A stretch of 64,000 nucleotides of DNA from Amborella trichopoda (GCF_000471905.2 NW_006499617.1:3445287-3509286), one strand, 5' to 3'. Shown: positions 11,967 through 23,224, counted from the stretch's first letter. The notes: generated by a model not told the origin, from the letters alone. Numbers and translations are program-made.

Positions 11967-12188
11967 TCAAGAAAATTTTAGAGAGTGAGGAACTCTTTGA
12001 AAAAATAATTGTGCCCCACATACTTCTTGTGATGGTTCTTTCATTGTATATATAATGGCAGTACAATGGTGTACTATACACTTTCATATTTGTTACATGC
12101 AATAAATGCTTTTTTATCTTGTTACATTCTCTTCTCAAAAAGAAAAAACAATACACTTTCCTATCTTGATTAAATTTTGTTTCTATTA
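11967..12188 (-). repeat. Copia B 5' LTR
   Basis: Partner of 8399-8608, with a 12-base difference in length and scattered substitutions. In element orientation it begins TAATAG and ends TTCTTGA, directly before the PBS. A TATATATAATGG-like segment may be promoter sequence. Confidence 0.9.
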
Positions 12189-12193
12189 AGTGG

Positions 12194-13165
12194 GACTTCC
12201 ATATTTATAAATATTTAGCAGCAAAACTTTGAAATATGGTACGATGTTGGGAGGGGCAGCCGTCCTTTGTGAAGAGAGAATACAGGTTGATGGTGAAGGA
12301 AGGAGCTGGTGAGTAGAAGTGTCTTGTTGCTTCCACTAATGATGATAACTGTAATATTACTTGAATTGCTACAAACACTCTTTTTTTTTGGGGAAAAAAG
12401 TTTATATGAGGTTCTAGCTTTATACTACTAAAGTAAGCTGCACTTCAAAAATCCAGTAGAGGAGAGTGTTCCGAAATTAGAAAACCATCAAATTGATCAT
12501 TTGACCTTGAGATGGATGGCAATAAAGAAAAAAAAATATCACGTATTAAAAGTAGTTTACCTTATAACAAGTTATCTAGATCATCTATTTTCAAGATTTT
12601 CATGTATTTATAGATCTACTCCAAATACACCGTTGTTGAAATTCTTAGTTTCATAATTAGGGTTGAACAAGATTTTCAAGCAAGTATAAAGTTTCTGATA
12701 CCGAAACTACATCTTTGGGCAAAATTCAGAGATGCGCTTTAATTGTACAATATAGATGGACACCTTATACAAACTTCACCCGTTGTTTTGTTTTTGTTTT
12801 TTTGTTTTTAATCAGCTCTTCTTTTATCTCATTTTTTTTCTTTGTTCGTTAAGTCGTCCTCTTCAGTTACTAAGACTTTTACAAGGGGAAATATGATCTT
12901 AATTTTTGGAGACTGAGATATTCCAAACATCGATATATTCAGAATTGGAATATTTGAAGAACTCAGAACCTAATAAGAAAAAAAATGGGATTTGGAGAAA
13001 TCTCTTTTGGAGAGGTCGTCAGCCTTCACTATTTGCTTATCTACAAACATGCTTACGTTCATGTTTAAGTTGATTATTTCTCACATTTACAAGCTGTTTA
13101 ATTTCACAAATAGGTGTAGTTCCCAAGGTAGTAACTCACCACCCAACCACCACTTTGAAACATTA
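12194..13165. other. Unassigned flank between Copia B and PIF-like element 1
   Basis: AT-rich, with T-runs at 12380 and 12790. No protein family recognised. A 111-codon frame starting at 12992 runs into the terminal repeat of the neighbouring element and is not credible as a gene. TTA at 13163-13165 may be the target site of the element that follows. Confidence 0.4.
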
Positions 13166-13479
13166 AGGATCGTTTCGATTAGGTATCCAAAATCATGTAT
13201 TGTATACCCAAGGTATTTTGCACAAAAACATGTTTGGCAACTTTTGTGGACCCACAATCACGTGTTTTTTAAGCAAGAAAGAAGGACAAACCATGGATAC
13301 ACAAAGTCAAAGAAAAAGTTGGCTTAAGCATGAGAGAGAATACAATAGCATATATTAATAATGAGAGTCATAATAATATAATAATATGTATAATAGCATT
13401 GCATTGATATACTATTTTGTTATTTTCACATACATCGGAGCTGTCCACTTTATCGAATACAATTAATTTGGTCAAATCA

Positions 13480-14238
13480 CCCCCACAAATTAGAGAGAGA
13501 AACTATCTCAAATTTTTAAGTTTTAGAGAAAATTTTTTTAAAGAGATAAATAATATCAAATTTTAGAGATAGAAACTACCTGAAATTTTTTAGAAAGAGA
13601 AACTATATCCCAATTTTAAGAGAAACTATCTCAAATTTAATTTTAAAGAGAGAAAGTATCTTAAAATTTTAGATAGAGAAACTATATCCAATTTTAGAGA
13701 GAGAAACTACTTAAAAATTCTTTAGAAAGAAGCTATTTCAATACAGAGAGAATCAATCTCAAATTTTAAGTTTAAGAGAGAATTTTTCTTAAAATTTTAG
13801 GGAGAGAAACTATATCAAATTTAGAAGGAGAAAATACTTGAAAACTCTAAATTATCCTATAGTTTAGGTTTTTAGAGAGAGTATCGTAAATTTTAAATAG
13901 AAAAACTATATCAAATTTTAGAGAGAGGAACTACCTAAAATTTTTAGAGAGAGAAACTATCTTAAAATTTTTAGAGAGAGAAATTATCTAAAATTTGAGT
14001 TTTAGAAGGACAAAGTATCTTAAAAATTTATAGATAAAAATGATATAAATTTTAGAGAGAGAACCTACTTGAAAAAATTTAGAAAGAGAAATTATCTCAA
14101 ATTTTTAGAGAGAGAAACTGTCAAAATTTTAAGTTTTTGAAAGACAAAATGTCTAAATTTAAAGAGAGAAACTATATCAAGTTTTAGAGTGATAAACTAC
14201 CTAAAAATTTTTAGAGAAAGAAACTATCTAAGAATTTT
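13480..14238 (+). repeat. AGAGAGAGAAACTATCTC minisatellite, block 1
   Basis: About 25-35-base imperfect units of the form AAATTTTAGAGAGAGAAACT plus ATCTC or ACCT. The same unit recurs in five further blocks of the window. Its last bases AAGAATTTT (14230-14238) are the left target duplication of the MULE. Confidence 0.9.
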
Positions 14239-14600
14239 GAGAAATTATCAGAAATATACATTAATTTTTGCGTAATTAAAAAAGGGGTAATTATCGTAAT
14301 TGCACCTTAATTTTAGCTTAATTGAAAAAAATAAAAAAACCCCAAACTTTCGTAAACCTCGTCTATACCCTTTTTTCTCAGTTTTGGTTTTTTTTGGAAC
14401 AAAATGACCTTCACGGTAGTTGTATTACCGTGAAGAACATTAACTTTACGTACCGCAATAGTTAGTGCATTTTATACGGTACTTTAAGTATCGTAATACT
14501 TAGGTATTTTATACGGTACTTTAAATATTGTAACACTTAGGGCACTTTAAGTGCTGTAATACTTAGGGCATTTTATACTGTAGTTCATACACCGCAATTT
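14239..14600 (+). repeat. MULE left terminal inverted repeat
   Basis: The first ~200 bases match the reverse complement of 22317-22517, including TTAATTTTTGCGTAATTAAA, an A/T-rich spacer and ACCTTCACGGTAGTTGTATT. Beyond that come palindromic TACGGTA/TACCGTA motifs (14460-14590). Confidence 0.85.
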
Positions 14601-14721
14601 AAGTCGATTTCTAACATAAAACCTTATTTTCACTATTTCCTTATTATAAACTCGTCTTTCCTCATCTTCCTTAGCCACCTCTTTCTCTCTCTCTCATCCA
14701 TTGAGCTTGTAAGTAACAATA

Positions 14722-17424
14722 ATGCGTGACAACAAAGTGAAAATCATTTTACACTTTGGTGGTTTTTTCAACAGGAAATATAATGATGGACGTATTTTCT
14801 ATGATGGTGAGGATACGAAGGTTATATTTTTTAGGGGGATCCCATCATTTGACTAAGTAAAAGATCACTTGTCAAAAGTATCAAATTGTGCCCCAAGTAC
14901 TATGACTATTAGGTATATTTACCCAGGGTTATCAAATGACAATAATATGATACGTATTGATGATAATGACGACATGTATGTATCAAAGAGACCTATTGAG
15001 TCCGACTCCACTGAATTTCAACCACCAACAGTGCCTGATAATGGTCCATCAAGATTGGTCATGTAAGAAGTTTGCAATGAAATTCATTATTTTTTTATTT
15101 GTCAATATTTTGTTATGGGATAGGATAATTCTCGATTGTTCTTCAAATTTTATTTCGATAGTAATTCCCTATCAGTGCACATATCAAACAGACCTATTGA
15201 GTCTGACTCCATTGAATATTGATCATCAATAGTGCCCAATAATGGTCCATCAAGATTGGCCATGTAATAAGTTTATAGTGAAATTCATTATTATTTTTAT
15301 TTATCAATATTTTGTTATGGATCAAGAAAATTTTCAATTGTTCTTCAAATTTTACTTTGATAGCAGTTCCTGACCAGAGCACATATCAAACAGATCTATT
15401 GAGTCTGACTCCACTGAATATCAACCACCAACAGTACTCGGTAATGGTCCATCAAGAATAGCCATGTAAGAAGTTTGCAATGAAATTCATTATTATTATT
15501 TTTTATTAATATTTTTTTATGTGTTAAGATAATTCTTACTCGTTCTTCAAATTTTTTTTCAACCACAGCTCCCGATCAGAGCAATTAGTTCACAATGAAG
15601 GTGATGCAGGCATAGGCCTAGAAGATGAGCATGATTCAGAAATCGAGCGGCATATCGACGAAATCGATCTGATAGAAAGCCCCATTAGGATTAACTGTTA
15701 GGAAGTTGTACTTCGATGTGGTCAGGATTTTGATGACATATAGGCATACTGTAATCACCTTATTAATTATGTCATATCATAAAACTTCAATGTGAAGTTT
15801 ATAAAAAGCGAGGAGAGATGTGTATGGGCGAGGTGTGCTGTAGATGGGTGTTAATGGTAAGTATGCTATTGGCGAGTTAATACAACAAACTTCTTCAGGG
15901 TGAAGAAGTTTGTAAACATGCCCTCATGTACTGGCGGAGTAGGTAGGGTTCATCAGCCATTTGCCCGAAGCCACTAGGTGGCAAGCAAGATCAAAGATCA
16001 TTTGAATGATATGCCCAATCTGACACCTGGAGATGTGGTTAATGATATATAACTTGAGCACAGTGTCATGCTATCTTACCAATAAGCATGGCGGGACAAA
16101 GAGGTTACACAATAGATAAATGAGGCTTCCCATGTAAAGGCACACGAGGATATCGCCAAGTACCTTCATAAGATCTGAATCACTAACCCTAGAACCGTAA
16201 CGATTATTCAAACAGATGATCATGATAGGTTTGAGCATGTATTTGTAGGCAATCATCTCTGTTTGTATGGTTTTATGTATGGTTGCAGGCCACTGATGGG
16301 ACTAAATGGGATATTTTTTAATGTAAGATACAAAGGGATATTATTGGCTGTAGTTGGAGTAGATGCGAATGAAAATATATTTCCTAGAGCATATGCAGTG
16401 GTTGAGAGTGAAAATACACCAAGTTGAACTTGGTTTCTAGAGCTTCTCAATGAGTAGTTTGACGAGAGGCTTGATTTGCCAGCATTGACTATTATCTCAA
16501 ATCGTCAGAAAGGATTACAAGCCACAATTGAAAAAGTATTCCCAACTAGTGAACAAGGCTATTCTATGAATCACCTTGCCGATAACTTCAAAAAGGGCTA
16601 TAAAAATTCAGCGTTCACAAAGCTTTATTGGAAAGCTGCACATGCATTGTCTATATCAGACTTCGATGAGTACATGACAAAGATTAAGAATGAAAATGCT
16701 GAGGCCTATGACTGGATCATGTTACAACATCCAAAATATTTGGCAAACACATATTCTTGGGGTTATTTGACAAACGCATATTTTTGGGGTTGTAGATACA
16801 ATCATCTGACATCGAACATCGTTGAACCATATAACCGGTGGATATTAAATGCTCGGGAGAAGCCCCTTATTAAACTCCTTGAGTGCCTAAGGGTTGAGCT
16901 CATGGGAAAATTTTCAAAGAAGATGGCCATGTCCTGAGAATGGAGCGACGTGCTTACACCGAAAGCCCAAGAGGTACTAGACAAAAGGAGGGATAAGTTC
17001 AGATTCCTTCATACAGTCATATGGCACATGATGATATGTATGAAATCAATGCGGATAAGAAATATGTTGTTTATCTGACGACACATACATGAAGTTGTCG
17101 GGTGTCGCAGGTTAGTGGGTTAACGTGCAGTCATGCAATCGCCACTATAGATCTTAGGCCTGAAGATGTTACAAAGTTTTATGGCGTTTATTTCACAGTT
17201 CAATTACACCATAAAGCATTCTCCTTCCCTTCAATCTAATGCCTAATGCACTAGAGTTGTAAGTTATTGTCTATACAATAGTAATGCCACCAGTTGCAAG
17301 GTGAACCGCAATTCGGCCAAAGAAATGACATAGGCAAACAGAGTATAAAGAGTTTAGGCCTCTTAAGTGTAGTCGATGCTGGGTCGTAGGTCATAACCGG
17401 AATACATGAAAATCAAGTATATGA
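14722..17424 (+). pseudogene. mudrA-type MULE transposase, inactivated
   Basis: The presumed start is ATG at 14722. Domains in order: a diverged N-terminus; an internal triplication; the MULE transposase core (16260-16860), read through stops as VRYKGILLAVVGVDANENIF, RAYAVVESENTPS, MNHLADNFKKGYK and LTSNIVEPYNRWILNAREKP; a SWIM zinc finger (17081-17145, SCRVSQVSGLTCSHAIA); and a CCHC knuckle (17368-17409). Two catalytic Asp positions are Asn: GLNGIF (codon 16305-16307) and IISNRQKG (codon 16500-16502). The first SWIM Cys and the last knuckle Cys are TGA stops. The frame from 16476 to 16937 is still open. Confidence 0.9.
14981..15583 (+). repeat. Triplicated exon-intron segment in the transposase gene
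   Basis: Three head-to-tail copies starting TATCAAA at 14981, 15182 and 15384, so the period is about 201-202 bases. Each holds a coding stretch (GACCTATTGAGTCTGACTCC), a donor-like CATGTAAGAAG or CATGTAATAAG, an AT-rich intron-like body and an acceptor-like end before CC(T/C)GA(C/T)CAGAGCA. Confidence 0.85.
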
Positions 17425-17754
17425 AATGTTGTAAATAGCCCATTAGTCCCAATTGATCTTTTTTTAATATGCCATTTTGTTTATGAATTTGTAAAGAGGC
17501 TAATGCCTGCTTATATGACTTTTTGGTTCAATTAATAAAATATCTAAAGTTCTTGATTTTGATGAGTGCCTGTTCAATTTAAAAAAAGTATTTGTTCAGG
17601 CTTATTCAATTTTAAAAAGAAAACTTAATCTTAATTTAAAAAAAGTCTAAAACGTGAATTCACTAAAAACAATATTGTAATACTCATTATGATCTTTAAG
17701 TTAATTATGTGTGGCATCTGATTGTTCAATTTTTTTAAAAAAGTGTAAAAAAAA

Positions 17755-18190
17755 TTACGGTTTTATTTTTACCGTAAAGCTCAGCATTAACTTCACGGTA
17801 ATGTTTTTACTGTAACAATATTTTGTTTATTGTAAAGATGAGTAAAAGCACTATGGTATCCAGAAACCGTAATGCTAAAACTCGACCTAAGCTTTTTTTA
17901 TCATTATGGTCTTTTGGGTACCGTAAAACTTTAACTAATCTTTATGGTAAAAACAAGGCCGTAAAGATTATTACGGTAAAAAAACTATTGTAAAGATAAA
18001 ACAGAGCTTTACAGTAAAAGAAAGACCGTAATGGTCAAAAATGCTTCTAGAAAATTGGACATTATAGTCTTTTGGATATCGTAAAGCTCTAGGTGATCTT
18101 TACGGTAAAAAATGACCATAAATATTATTACGGTAATTTTTTTACCATAAAGGTAAAACTAATCTTTACGGAAGAAAAGAGGCTGTAATT
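17755..18190. repeat. TTACGGTA/TACCGTAA palindromic motif cluster
   Basis: Between the transposase and the plant mobile domain gene, the words TTACGGTAA, TACCGTAAAG, CTTTACGGTAAAA and their decayed forms recur more than a dozen times on both strands. Similar clusters lie in both terminal regions. Possibly binding sites for an element protein or a hairpin-rich 3' region. The function is inferred only. Confidence 0.6.
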
Positions 18191-18609
18191 ATTTTTTCGC
18201 TTTTTTTTCTAATTTGAACGTGCCACACATAAATTTGAACATGCCACAACACCATATGTCTTCATTTTAAAATTGAATGTCTTTTTTAAAATTAAACAAC
18301 ATATACTTTTTAAAAATTGAATGTCTTTCAAATTAAACAACGCATAGCTCAAATGGTTGTAAGGAATTGTGACACATCCAAGCTATCAAAGGTTCTCATT
18401 CCAATAAGTATATAAGATGCAGAATAGTGTTACAAATATCACAAAAAAAAATATATCACAAAGATTACAAAAAGCAGTATAGGCACTACTGACCTCTTTA
18501 CAACAAAAAAACATAAAATATCATTATGAATGCTTTCATCGTACTGACAACTTGTCTCCCCATTGTGGCATATACAATTATGTATTTGAGCTCCTCTCCT
18601 GCTGTGTTA
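18191..18609. other. Non-coding spacer in the MULE
   Basis: AT-rich, with repeated TTTAAAATTGAATGTCTTT phrases at 18270-18330. No coding signal. Confidence 0.4.
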
Positions 18610-20400
18610 TCACACGAGGATGTAACTGTCATCTAGGCTCCTCTGGTTGAACCAGTGTGGGGATGGGTTGTGTATTACTTGGCCCCTCATCTGGTGGAGA
18701 AGGGAGCCATAATTGTTGCACATCTTCCACATCATCATCCAAATCCAATTCCTCATATGCATCCTCCTCCCTTGTAGCTTTTGGGTCATAAATTTTGAGC
18801 AAATGTAATGCTTCCCCAATTACGTCCCAATTTCTTGGATTGTAACCTTCATGTACAAGTCGAGCTGCATGGCCGATGTCCTAAGCTGCATCAAGTCATA
18901 TGACAATAATTTATTGAGGTACGTATTTAGATGGATGTTTCTAAAATATTCTTACCATTCTATCTTCATCATTATAACCTCGAGGTGTATATTTACAGAG
19001 ATGTTTCCTAAATGGATTATGGATTAAGGGCCTAGTATTTAGCCTATACCACTCGACGTATTATTTTATCGGCTTCCCATTAAACATATTTTCATTAGCC
19101 TGATACATATAATCTAACCTATTCGTTCATATGTCTATTTCATTTCAAAGATGATTTGCCCAGTTGTTAGTCTTCTTACCCCTTCTCTCCCTCCTCTCCC
19201 ATTGCGAGGGATCTGCTGATATCCATTGGTGAAGTTGAAACTGCCAGAGCACACGATCTGGCATGTACCCCTCACAAATGTGTCCACATATGAGGTATAT
19301 GTGACACAAAGCAGTCTGACGAACAATAATGTCGTAATCTTTGTCCTCTTCAGTTTCATTTCCATGGTCAGGATAATCATTGTATAGGGTCCATATGACC
19401 TATGACAAAAAATGACAAATTTTAAGTTAAATAACATGCACCAAAAATTAATTAAAATATAAATAAACAAAATCAATGATATTTATTCTATACTAACATC
19501 ATTTATCCGCGCATTATCGGTCTCCTGTCGTAGTACGAGATGGAAGTTATGAGAGTTATCCCATTCTTTAGGAGGGACCCACTTGAGAGATCTAAGTTGC
19601 CCTGCCCTTATTTCTTTGGGAATTTGGCACAACAAGTTCAAATGCTTGTACGCCCAGCACTGAAATACATGTATAAAAACAAGAATTACATCAAAAAATA
19701 TCTATCAAACTTTAAAAAAACTATCAAAACATTAATATACTGGCATTACCAATAAACGAGTGATAGATCCACTTAAGTGTTGATGACCAGGACGAATAGC
19801 TTTTGACAAGCCTCGAAACAAAAAGACTAAAGCAACTGCGCCCCATGGATACTGACCAACTACAACCATGCCCTCAAAAAGCTATAAATAGATAATAGGC
19901 ACTCTACCATCTGTGGAATCCACAAAGATTGTGCAGCCAACTAGATATAGGAGGTAGGCACGGGTGTGTCGTAAAAGGGTGATACGGTTACGGTTATGTG
20001 GCAGCTGTTTAAAAGTGTACCTCGACTATGTCAGCTGGATAATAGAATGGTTACCACCAGATGGCACTCGTCCTAGCATGTGGCCTATAAAATCAACCTA
20101 GCTGTCCACTCTCCTAAGAGTTATAGCTATACCAGTCACCCTAAATCGAAGAATTTTCCATATATCTTCAAGAGTATGCATCATCTCTCCAACGTTTACA
20201 TTGAAGTACCTGATAATCGTCTCTACGTGCCACCTCTCGATTATAGTAGATAATGTGTCACGGTCATGGTGAGTCATCACTACTGTGGTCAGAGGATACA
20301 ATCCTAATTTCCTGACCAAATTGATTTGATATTTGTTTGTTAAAGGTCATAAAGAAGCTCGATTGGCCTTCTCATCAACCCTGAGGGGATTTTCTCGTTC
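18610..20400 (-). pseudogene. Plant mobile domain (PMD, MAIN-like) gene, decayed
   Basis: Minus-strand pieces fit the aminotransferase-like plant mobile domain in order. These are TLSTIIERWHVETIIRYFNV with GEMMHTLEDIWKILRFRVTG (20270-20120); TRAYLLYLVGCTIFVDSTDG and YPWGAVALVFLFRGLSKA (19960-19800); QCWAYKHLNLL (about 19650); and CHIYLICGHICEGYMPDRVL followed by WQFQLHQWISADPSQWERRE (19300-19190). Gaps between pieces fit introns or indels, and stops are present. 18610-18900 may be the C-terminal tail. The gene faces the transposase, sharing the motif-rich spacer. PMD genes are known both as host genes and as transposon cargo. Confidence 0.78.
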
Positions 20401-20514
20401 CTGTAATGGAATTTGTGATTGATTAACCAAGATGATAGACAAAGAATATAATTTGAAACAATTGTACATACTTCTCATTCCCAGATCTTTTGTGATATAT
20501 GCTCTCTCTGTCTA

Positions 20515-20760
20515 TTGAGTAATGTAGGAATCTCAGGAACTCTAGGGCAGGGTGCATCTTCTGTCATGATCCCTGTTCAAAAAGCCATCATAAACAATAA
20601 ACTTATGGTAAATACACTACTACTGGTCTATCAGACACTTGACAAAGGATATGATAAAGTAAGAGAACAATCTGTAAAAGAAATTACAGAAGCCTATTTA
20701 ATCATAATTGGGAGACAAAGTTTAACTACTTTCAATCAAAATTGGGACAAGATTAACTAA
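20515..20760 (+). CDS. Unidentified 81-codon open frame in the MULE
   Basis: Open from ATG at 20515 to TAA at 20760, with unusually protein-like composition for this window (LLLVYQTLDKGYDKVREQSV, then EITEAYLIIIGRQSLTTFNQ). I do not recognise the family. It lies just upstream of the minus-strand PMD relic, where the text changes character, so it may be a fragment of another captured or inserted element. Confidence 0.3.
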   Translation: MSNVGISGTLGQGASSVMIPVQKAIINNKLMVNTLLLVYQTLDKGYDKVREQSVKEITEAYLIIIGRQSLTTFNQNWDKIN

Positions 20761-21074
20761 CAAGGGAAACAAGAAATGACTTTCACATGTATTTTCATGG
20801 ATAATTATGAAGATTTGTCATGATAAAGAAATCGTAGAATTGCTGCAAAAATGTTATTGATATAATGTAGAGCACCATGGTTTCACTAGCATGATTACTA
20901 CTCAAGAATAATTGAATGATTACTACTCAAAAATAAAATTCAAAGTGGACTAATTTCCTTCTTATTTTTAACTCGTAATCAAAGCCATATCAACCCAAAA
21001 TAATATAAGGCATTTATTTCTACAATGCCAACACCAAAAACCCATTCCAAAACAAGCTAAAAAACAATAGATAA

Positions 21075-21105
<31 letters not shown>

Positions 21106-22289
21106 ACAGTCACAAACTGCGAGTATCTTGAAGCAATTAAAATTTTACTAAAAAAATAAAATATGGGATTTTGCTCTCGTAAATATCATAATAGAATAAC
21201 AACTGCGGCTATTGTACATAACACTATTGTGACTATTGTCAGCCATATTTTCTTAGATATCAATAATTTTCCAAACCAAAGTAAAAAAAGAAAAAAAATC
21301 AATCCCATAATAATAAAAAAAAAATCATCAATCCCATAAAAAAAGAAGAATCAATTTACCACTTCATGTGAACAATGTATAGAGAGAGAGCCAAGTCCCA
21401 TAACAAACCATGAAAGGGAGATAAATAAACTTAAAATTGACAATATATTATGTATTTACCTTAAATTGGTTGAAATTCTACAGAGTACTCCAAAAAATAA
21501 AATAAGGAAAGATTTCTTACCTCAAAGATCTGATGAGGTGACAGAAATGAGGGAGAGAGAGACCCAGTGAGAGATTGACAACCAGAAATGTTGAGGAGGG
21601 AAGGGAGAATAGAGCCCTAAAACGGTAGTAAAGTGGAAATGGTCTTTGGTTAACGTTAATAAGAGTCGATAGTATTACGACATTTCGAGTACCGTAATAC
21701 AAAGTCTACTTTTTATGGTAATAAAATTACTGTATAACATGACCAAAGTTTTACGGTACTTAAAGTACTTTAAATACAAAGTCTACTCTCGCCTATGGAT
21801 TGCTTGTATGCTTTGGAGAGCTCTGGGTTCAGTGCTTCATCTATTGATTCAAGCAGCTCTACGTGTCTACCATGGCAATGTTTTCCAGGGATTTTCAGTG
21901 GTGTTCTTAATTTTCCTTTACAATTTCATGGAATTTCATCTCTTTTTTTATATGATGAAAAGCTATAAAGGAGGTGGATTCTTGGCTCATTTGATTTCTC
22001 TTTTTTTTTTTTTTAGATTATTTTCTATACCTATAATTTGTGAATTTTCTTTAGAAGTTTTGTTTGTTTTTTCCGTTAAATTGTTTTTTTCATACTGTGA
22101 GATTGTTTTCTGTTACTGTAAATTTCTGAATTCTATTCTGCGATTTTGTTCGTATATCTTTGTAAATCTTAAAATATTCTCTAATGGACACCTGTTTGAT
22201 TTGTTACTATAAATTGCTGAAATTTTAATCGCAATAATAATTTCATTTTTGGTTTTTGTCTAAGTATACAGCGACAGGCGCCGCCTTCC
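20761..22289. other. MULE right internal region without recognised gene
   Basis: Holds a CT microsatellite at about 21073-21104, A-rich text, and motifs TAGTATTACGACATTTCGAG plus TACCGTAATAC at 21670-21700. The 165-codon frame at 21715-22212 is Phe/Leu-rich low-complexity translation and not supported as a gene. Confidence 0.5.
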
Positions 22290-22517
22290 AATTAGAAACA
22301 AAAGCGGTAGTTTATTTACCGTAATTATCATTCACTATCATTACAACATTTTAAACGTCGTAAGAACTTCATGGTAATACGACTACCATGAAGGCTATTT
22401 TGGTAAAAAAAAAAAAAAAAGGGCTAAAAATGAGAAAAATGATATGGATGAGATTAGGAAAGTATGTGGCTTTTTTCTATTTAGGCAAAAATTAAGATGT
22501 ATTTTCGATAATTTTGC
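22290..22517 (-). repeat. MULE right terminal inverted repeat
   Basis: Reverse complement of the left end. It contains GGTAATACGACTACCATGAA (22374) in place of the left CACGGTAGTTGTATTACCGT, followed by a 16-base A run and the terminal TCGATAATTTTGC. Confidence 0.85.
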
Positions 22518-22526
22518 AAGAATTAT

Positions 22527-22901
22527 AGAGAGAGAAATTATCTTAACTTAAAAGTTTTAGAGTGAGAAAGTATCTTAAAATTTTAGAGATAGAGAAAAAA
22601 TATTAAAATTTTAGATAGATAACCTACTTGAAAATTTTTAGAGAGAACTATCTCAAATTTTTAGAGAGAGAAACTATCTAAGATTTTTAAGTTTTAGATA
22701 GACAAAAACATATTAAAAATTTTGACCGGTAACCTACTTGAAAATTTTTAGAGAGAAAATATCTAAACTTTTATGTTTTAGACAGTGAAAGTATCTTAAA
22801 TATTTGGAAAGATAAACTATATCAAATTTTAGAGCGAGAAACTACCAGGTAATTTTAGAGAGAGAAACTATCTGAAATTTAAAGTTCTAGAGAGATAAAA
22901 T
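22527..22901 (+). repeat. AGAGAGAGAAACTATCTC minisatellite, block 2
   Basis: Continuation of block 1 after the MULE, same unit and strand. Its last bases AAAAT (22897-22901) pair with AAACT at 32735-32739 as the target duplication of the Gypsy-type element. Confidence 0.9.
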
Positions 22902-23206
22902 TGTTTACGATGAAAATCAGACAGATCTTCCGACGAAAATCCCTCAGATTTTGACACCTTAGACTAATAAAAATAACGTGGTTGAGAAAGTGGGGCAAAT
23001 CCAATTCGGATATGAGGCCAGGTCAGCATAGAAACGAGCAGATCTACTCTCAGATCTGTGGCAGAGCCAGTATGATCCAAAACATTAAAACACGAATTCA
23101 ATACAGTAAACATATCAAATTAAATAAAACAGTAAGAAGAAGAAGAAGAAGAAGAAGGAATGGGTAAGAGAACAATACCAAAATGGGACGAATGGCCCAG
23201 GACTTC

Positions 23207-23224
23207 CGAGCCTTCGAGGGCTCG
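23207..23224. repeat. Conserved LTR hairpin
   Basis: CGAGCCTTCGAGGGCTCG can pair as an 8-bp stem (one G-T) with a 2-base loop. Matching sites are 31973-31990 (one arm mutated) and 63098-63115 (perfect stem). Confidence 0.6.

Larger units (their letters stand above)
8399..12188 (-). mobile_element. Ty1/Copia retrotransposon B, structurally complete but shortened
   Basis: Two LTRs of about 210-222 bases (8399-8608, 11967-12188) bracket a minus-strand interior of 3.36 kb. The 5-bp duplication AGTGG flanks it exactly at 8394-8398 and 12189-12193. The PBS abuts the right LTR and the PPT abuts the left LTR. Interior order on the minus strand is gag, GAG-pre/INT, RT, RNase H. It is about 1 kb shorter than typical, with stops and deletions in all domains. 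The protease region is not recognisable. Confidence 0.92.
14239..22517 (+). mobile_element. Mutator-like element (MULE) with mudrA and plant mobile domain genes
   Basis: 8.3-kb element with long terminal inverted repeats: its left end reads GAGAAATTATCAGAAATATA and its right end, reversed, reads GCAAAATTATCGAAAATACA. It is flanked by AAGAATTTT (14230-14238) and AAGAATTAT (22518-22526), a 9-bp duplication with one mismatch, as expected for Mutator transposition. It sits inside a minisatellite that resumes on the other side. It carries a mudrA-type transposase relic (plus) and a convergent plant mobile domain relic (minus). Confidence 0.9.

Noticed and set aside
12992-13327. 111-codon open frame
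   Set aside because: Its 3' half is the terminal repeat of PIF-like element 1, whose homologous end in element 2 is non-coding.
18610-20400. PMD sequence as a host gene
   Set aside because: It lies fully inside the MULE terminal repeats and target duplication and is broken by stops, so it is element cargo.
20515-20760. Idea that the small frame is endogenous pararetrovirus sequence
   Set aside because: No movement-protein, coat or RT motif is visible. Kept only as an unidentified frame.
21715-22212. 165-codon open frame in the MULE
   Set aside because: Phe/Leu/Ile-rich translation of T-rich DNA, with no domain. It overlaps neither the transposase nor the PMD gene.
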